From: Metridium senile
Lineage: Eukaryota > Cnidaria > Anthozoa > Actiniaria > Metridiidae
Length of the DNA: 64,000 bases
Assembly: GCA_949775045.1 (NCBI GenBank)
Contig: OX459100.1
Location: 5,332,136 to 5,396,135, forward strand
Direction of reading: 5' to 3'
The position numbers and the translations under genes were made by a program. This document shows positions 58,370-64,000 of the stretch, piece after piece. The notes below the pieces were generated by a model. The model had not been told where the DNA came from. It saw nothing but the letters and a program-made list of their open reading frames with translations, and searched no databases. The first letter of the stretch is position 1; each line of letters opens with the position of its first letter.

Positions 58370-58905
58370 CCATGTGGCAAATCTTTTCCACCTGGAAATG
58401 GCATTTTAGCTTGGGCAACCATTTCTCCATAGATGTATGTCTTTAATATATTTTCATCTTGGAATGGCATTTTGGCTTGGGGTAACTTTTTTTCCATATT
58501 GCAAAGACCTTTTGCCAAACAACCTTTTTGAAAAAGGTGTATACCCACACTTCCTATCTGAGAACAACCCTGGGCAACGTTTTTTACATTGAGGCATACA
58601 TCACATCAGGAAAAGTATCACCTTTTGGCTTGGATAATGTTTTTCCATAGCTGTATGCCTTTAATTCATTTTCATCTTTTGGCTTGGACAACCTTTTTTC
58701 CATGGCTGTATGCCTTTGATTCATGTTCACCTTGTGGCTTGGACAACCTTTTTTCCATAGCTGTATTCCTCTTATTCATTTTCATCTTGAACTGATGACA
58801 TTTTTGTTTGGACAACCTTTTTTTAGCGAACTTTTGCGAAACAACCTTTTTGAAAATGGTGTATTCCCACAATTCCGTTCTGTCTTATAACAACCCTGGA
58901 CAACC
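58370..58905. repeat. Degenerate tandem repeat, about 58 bp unit
   Basis: Recurring TTTTCCATAGCTGTATGCCT, TTCATTTTCATCTT and GGCTTGGACAACCTTTTTT, about seven units. No gene. Confidence 0.75.
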
Positions 58906-58909
58906 TTTT

Positions 58910-59881
58910 GAAAAAAGGCATACAACATAATCCTTAATAAATCCTACTGTAGGCATTTTTATTATTCGCCCTTAAGCACTTTGTTTATCGCCCGTAAATA
59001 TATATTCCTGTTTTTAAGAGATCCTAAACAAACGCAAGAGCTCATTAAGCACTTAAGTTTCAAACCATTGACAAAAAATAATTGATTCATTTGTTCTGAG
59101 ATAAGTTGATAATCCCGCACACAACAAAGCAACCGAAAAATCATGAATATTAACAACAACAAGAGAGATCAACAAATCAGTGGAATAACTGTTGAGGGAT
59201 AGTTTAGACGTTTGATATTCAGTAGAAAAAATAAGATTGAATTGTTTAGCGCTGGCCGCTGGAGTCAAAGTTAAAAGAGGGGATACCTTTGTTAACGTTG
59301 CTGGAGTTTATCAAATTATTGTGATGATAGCAAATGTTGAATTTCATCTGGATTGATTGCTAACAACTTAATACTTAATACCACAAGCGTGAACAAGCAG
59401 TGAAAAAGCGTCTTGGTTGAAATCCTGCTGTGGGAAAGACTACTACCGTCACGCATTCTACTCATTCTGAAAAGGTCTCAATAAGGCTAATATATAAGCT
59501 ATTAATTTATTGAATCTAAGAGTTACAACTGGTCGAGAACTTGATGAGGAAAAGTTGGTCACCTCTTTGATGATACGATTGAGTTGAACATTGATGTACA
59601 ACAACGACGGAGAAAGTACGAAAATAAACGAAAGTTGATTTTAGTTTTGATTCGTGCACTGACAATTAATCAAAGAGATAACATCACCGCTTGGCTAGAG
59701 ATGTCATAAACATAGCTATTACACTGTCAGAGAGAATCTAAAGCATTTGCCATCATAGCGTGACCGGCCATCAGACCACAAACAAGTTTGAAATATTTAT
59801 TAGATTTAGTACTTAAAAAGATACTTAGCTAAACAACTAGCTCAGTAACTCAATGTGAAAGAGGTTGGCTAAGAACACAAA
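58910..59881. other. 5' flank of the RNF41-like gene
   Basis: AT-rich unique sequence without clear repeats; presumably promoter and 5' UTR of the downstream gene. No TATA or exon is confidently placed. Confidence 0.4.
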
Positions 59882-62140
59882 ATGGGATTTGATATTGAAC
59901 GATTTATCGGCCAAGTAAATGAAGGTTTACTGTGCAGTATCTGTAGAGATGTTCTAGAGGAGCCTCTACTAGCGCCGTGTGAGCATACATTTTGTTCTTC
60001 ATGTATTCATACATGGCTTACACACTATCACTCTTGCCCTGAAGATCGACAAAACCTGTGGCCCAGCGACTTAAAGCCTATCTTCCGCTACATGAAGAGC
60101 GACTTGGATTCGCTCAAAATACGCTGCGATAACGAGGTCGAAGGATGCAAAGTGGAAGTCCTTCTTGGTAACTTGAAAAACCATTTGAAAGAAGAATGTG
60201 CATTTAAAAAAGTCTCTTGCCCCAATAAAGGCTGCGAAGAGAGTATCAATTGTTGCGAGCTAGAAACCCACTTGATAATCTGCGATTTTCAAACTGCACA
60301 ATGTACAAAAGGTTGCGGTTTACAGGTCAACATGAACGAAATAACTCAACACAATTGTCTTAGCGAGTTGAAGAAGCTTATGATAGAACAGAAAAGCGAA
60401 CTCACAACGACATTGCACGACTTTAAAACTGAAATAGAATCGAGGCTAGATGCACAACGCGTCCACATGGTCTACAAGGAATCAAACCTACAGAATCAAA
60501 TCGACGACCTTAAAAGTAAACTCGAGGAATTATCCAGAGAAAATAACGCAATGAAAACGAAAGAGATTCAAAGGGAAGAAGAAAATCGTGCTTTACAGTT
60601 GGAGAGACGAGAAGTTGTTGAATGGTTAAAGGGACTGAAATACCAAGATGATTTGTCGGAGAAATATTGCAGTTCGTGTTCTAAAAGATACATGTATGTT
60701 CGAACAGAACCTTTGACAAGTTTTGCTGAGCAGGTTAGTGACTGAAAAATAAATCAATTAGCAGTTTCTATAACCGGAAAAAAAATAAGGAAAACAAATG
60801 AAAAAAATAATATAAACATTAAATGAGCAGTTTCAATAACTGAAAATAAATTACGGAAAACTAATTAAATATTATGTCTGTAGTGAATGCGCGGTATAAA
60901 ATTAATTAACGAAAAAAAATTAATTATTCTATAAATTCTTTAATCTGATTAAAAATGTATTCAACAATACATTTATATTTCTCAGCCCTTGCGCGAAAAA
61001 TGTGTTGAAATAGACGAATCGAAAGAAATAAAAACAATTTTTCTCAATTTAACATAAACTGGATAATTCTCACATGTGGTTTCCGTATAATTGAATTAAA
61101 TTTCCATTTATTCTGCAGTATACAAAGTCGTACCTTATTACTAAGTACACATTAAAAGTATAAAAAGACAGCTGCGTATCATTTAGAACTTCCACAAAAA
61201 CATTGAAATTAATATTTTTTTTCTTTATGAAACAAATACAAAATTTTCAAGAATTTCGGAAATGGACGCTGAATATAGAAACCCAACCTTTGACTCATTG
61301 GTAAAAAATCCCAAGCGTTTGAAGATTTTCGAGGTCACATAAGATGTTTATATTCCGTATTGACAATGAGATATAGAATGTCCTTTTGATCGTTGTGATA
61401 TTTACATTATTTATTAGCCATTCTTTTTGAGGATATTGTTTTGTTTTTGTTTTTAATTCATTTGGATAAATATAGAAAGTTTCTGCATTTTTTTTGTAGA
61501 ATATCTTTTTGCGGATTATTCTGTGTTATCCCTATCTCGTGAAGAATATAATAATTTATGTTTATATATGTTGCTGTTGTTGTTTTTGAATTTTCGAATA
61601 ATTTTTTTGTCAAAGAAAAATAAATATATATTAAATTTAATAAATTATAAATTATTTGCTATAAAAATATATAAACTTTTATTTTTCATGTTTTTTTTCC
61701 AGAGTCATTTTTTATCTTCTTGTAAATCGCACCACCACCACCATCATCATCATCTTTACCACTATCATCATCATCACCTTAATCATCGGTATAACCACCA
61801 TTGTAATCTTTACCACCATCATCATTTTTACGATAACTTGCATCATCAATAATGATTGACATCTGTCTTTCAGATCAATTCCTCATCAAGTTCTACAAAC
61901 GCACAAGACGCTTTACTCTCCAGCCTCCGCACGACAAGATCAAAACCACAGAGCCTGTGTCCTAGTCCCGTTTCTGACCTCGTCCCAGGTCGCTCGACTA
62001 TTCTGCGAACCAATAGCGAGGAGTCGTGTCTTAACCGTTCATCCGTGGAGTACTGGAGACGAAACCTAGACCCAGTCCCCAGCTACACAACAAATAGAAC
62101 GCTGACATCCGAGTCCATAACATTACCAAGTTCGACGTGA
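59882..62140 (+). CDS. RNF41/NRDP1-like RING E3 ubiquitin ligase
   Basis: Two exons: 59,882-60,733 (CAG before GTTAGT) and 61,874-62,140 (after TGTCTTTCAG), phase 0, giving 372 aa. It opens MGFDIERFIGQVNEGLLCSI, close to NRDP1/PDZRN starts. The RING uses C18, C21, C33, H35, C38, C41, C52 and D55, the C3HC3D form typical of RNF41, in which the final ligand is Asp. SIAH/TRAF-type zinc fingers follow (about 76-165), then a coiled coil (about 165-245) and EVVEWLKGLKY. The second exon encodes a Ser-rich, probably disordered tail (88 aa). The USP8-binding C-terminal domain of true RNF41 is not seen, so this is a family member rather than a clear orthologue. It should transfer ubiquitin with an E2 through the RING. 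Without the splice, exon 1 would end four codons later. Confidence 0.85.
61728..61850. repeat. CCA/TCA triplet repeat
   Basis: Degenerate CAC/CAT triplets in the last 150 bp of the RNF41-like intron, next to the exon 2 acceptor. His-rich frames are artefacts. Confidence 0.8.
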
Positions 62141-62531
62141 CAATGAATTACGATACAACTATTTCAAAAAGGTTGTCAAAGGCAAAATATCAATTCAAGA
62201 CGGAAATGCATTATGGGTATACATCTATGATCATATATGTTGGTCTGATCCGCGATCATACTCATACACAACATTCTATGATATTGCGACCTATTAAGTA
62301 TACAATCTTATAAGAAATGTAATTTTAAGCCAGTAATTTTCAATTTTGCACATGTTAAAAGACAATAAGAGAATAAGCGAGCAAGGGACTAAGCACAAAA
62401 GGGAAGATATATTTTGCTTAACACGTACACAAAGCGCATTCATAACTGTATGTCGTGGTATTAGAGATATTCTGTGAAATTGATCGCAAACAGCTGATAG
62501 TTCTGCATTGTAATAATCTCATGTGCATTAG

Positions 62532-62665
62532 ACCCGCATTCGCTTCCGTGACTACGAAATGCAATTGGTTCCAGTTCGAGGTTGAACTTGATCAGATACA
62601 GTTAATGTATGAGTCCAACCTCGACTTGAAAACATTATTTCGCTGTCACTGAAGCGAATTCGGGG
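62532..62665. mobile_element. Hairpin MITE
   Basis: CCCGCATTCGCTTCCGTGAC and the inverse ending GAAGCGAATTCGGG, with inner TTCGAGGTTGAACTT and its inverse. The 65-codon frame across it is not a gene. Confidence 0.7.
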
Positions 62666-62767
62666 ACAATTTTTTATCTTACATTCATTTTAAATATAAA
62701 TTGCACTAAATATCGAGTCCATTCATTTAAAAATTATAGACATAAAGTTTCATAATCGTATTTATCG

Positions 62768-63172
62768 ACTACATTCGCGAAATGATCGCGACTTGTTCGT
62801 TATATGATCGCGACATGTTCGTTATATGATCGCGACATGTTCGTGGCATGATCGCGTCACGTTTGTGACATGTTCGTGAAATGAACGTGATATGTTAATT
62901 ATATGATGTGATATGATAGTGAAATGATCGCGACTTCGGTTCGTTATTTGATTGTGACATGATCGCGTCACGTTTGTGACATGTTCATGAAATGAACGCG
63001 ATATGGAGCGATATGTTGCTTATATGATCGTGACATCATCGTGAAATAATCGTGACTTCTTCGTTATATGATCGTGACATGATCGTGAAATGATCGTGAG
63101 TTCTTCGTTATATGATTGTGTCATGATCGTGACTTCTTCGTTATATGATCGTGACATGTTCGTGTCGAAGTT
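62768..63172. repeat. Minisatellite of GATCGCGACATGTTCG-type units
   Basis: Degenerate units of about 20-22 bp (TTCGTTATATGATCGCGACA and variants with GTGA for GCGA), at least 15 copies. Many units carry the near-palindrome TCGCGA or CATGATC. Confidence 0.85.
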
Positions 63173-63479
63173 TTAAACATTGTCAAATATGTAATTTCAA
63201 AAATAATAATACACTTGTTAACGTCTCAACCTTCTTTCTTATACCATTTTGCCAATTTCAAGGGAACGTGTAAAACACCATCCAAATGTTACACTACGTA
63301 CAACAAAAATAACACAATGAGATACTATGTAACAAAAACAATATTTTACAATCAGAATAATTTGTAGGAAAAAGTTGATGTTTTAATCATACTTGAAATA
63401 TGTGTTAATACAAGTCGTACAAATTACAAAAAAAATCCTCTTTTAAATTTCTGATTACAATGCTTATCAAAATTCAGTT

Positions 63480-63720
63480 ATGCATTATCATGTCTATTCC
63501 CCTCGATCTTTCATTCGTTTCTCTCTTTTCCCATCGATCTTTTGTTCATTTTTAGCTTCTCTCATTCACTTTCATTCGCTTTTTCATCTCCCATCGATCT
63601 TAGTTCATTTTTCTCGTATCCCATTAACCTTTCATTTGTTTTCTCCTATCCCATCAAACTTTTTTTTGTTCTTCCGTCTATGTGTCATTCGTTTTTCATT
63701 CCTCCCATTCACTTTCCCTG
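63480..63720. repeat. Pyrimidine-rich degenerate tandem repeat
   Basis: Units of about 35-40 bp sharing TCTCCCATCGATCTT, TTCATTTTT and CCCATCAACCTTTCATT-like words. The 64-88-codon frames are artefacts. Confidence 0.65.
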
Positions 63721-63725
63721 TCTAT

Positions 63726-63813
63726 CTATCGGGTAAAAGATCTTAGATGTCGTCCTGGGTAGCCTCGTGCTGTACCAGGTCTATAGGAACCAACATGAGG
63801 CGATGTCACAAAT
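63726..63813 (-). CDS. Candidate terminal exon of a minus-strand gene
   Basis: On the minus strand, GTTATTGTCTAG precedes an 88-nt open segment. In one frame it reads FVTSPHVGSYRPGTARGYPG and ends HLRSFTR then TAG. The acceptor is good and the residues look coding (balanced, not low-complexity), but the rest of the gene would lie beyond the window. The family is not recognised; alternative frames stop quickly. Confidence 0.3.
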
Positions 63814-64000
63814 CTAGACAATAACAAAAGCCATATTAATACTGCATGTTGTTTGGTATATTGACATCCATTCGTTACGTAAAAGAAACGGTCGTTACGT
63901 GTAGCTATATTAATACCATGTTATTTCCTTACTACGTACGGATGGCTAGCGAAACGATACGTATACATGTACGTCAATACATTCGTTACGTAAAATAAAC

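Overview
This is metazoan nuclear DNA, most likely from an anthozoan cnidarian. The genes have GT-AG introns. One encodes a short-chain collagen C4-like protein of the kind common in cnidarians and sponges. The sequence is AT-rich and crowded with hairpin (fold-back) transposons, a BEL/Pao retrotransposon and a Crypton-like recombinase fragment. The phylum is an inference, and I cannot name a species.

Layout. 1-14.8 kb holds almost no recognisable gene. It has pyrimidine- and purine-rich simple repeats, several hairpin MITEs, two orphan exon-like segments (4,440-5,044), and a long fold-back element (about 5.69-13.4 kb) that carries a nested Mutator-like fold-back with a perfect 9-bp target duplication. 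An intact BEL/Pao retrotransposon occupies 14,818-21,480, with identical 404-bp LTRs and TTGTA duplications. 21.5-30.4 kb is another transposon field; it includes a frameshifted N-terminal fragment of a Crypton-like tyrosine recombinase.

Five genes follow. (1) A secreted short-chain collagen C4-like protein on the minus strand, 7 exons, 335 aa. (2) A minus-strand PTTG1IP-like membrane protein with three PSI-like cysteine modules, 2 exons, 303 aa. (3) MRPL38, a mitochondrial large-subunit ribosomal protein, minus strand, 8 exons, 325 aa. (4) STMP1, a 60-aa mitochondrial membrane micropeptide, plus strand, 3 exons. (5) An RNF41/NRDP1-like RING E3 ligase, plus strand, 2 exons, 372 aa. I assembled the exons by hand from splice sites; phases agree at every junction and the family features run on across the joins. 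MRPL38 and STMP1 are divergent, with 331 bp between their start codons, so they probably share a promoter. Both products act in mitochondria.

Almost every long intron contains a micro- or minisatellite or a fold-back element. The most striking is a 74-bp tandem array in STMP1 intron 2. Each unit copies the intron's own 3' splice site, giving 21 decoy acceptors upstream of the real one; 14 keep an AG and 7 have lost it. The long reading frames seen across the satellites are artefacts of repeats that lack stop codons.
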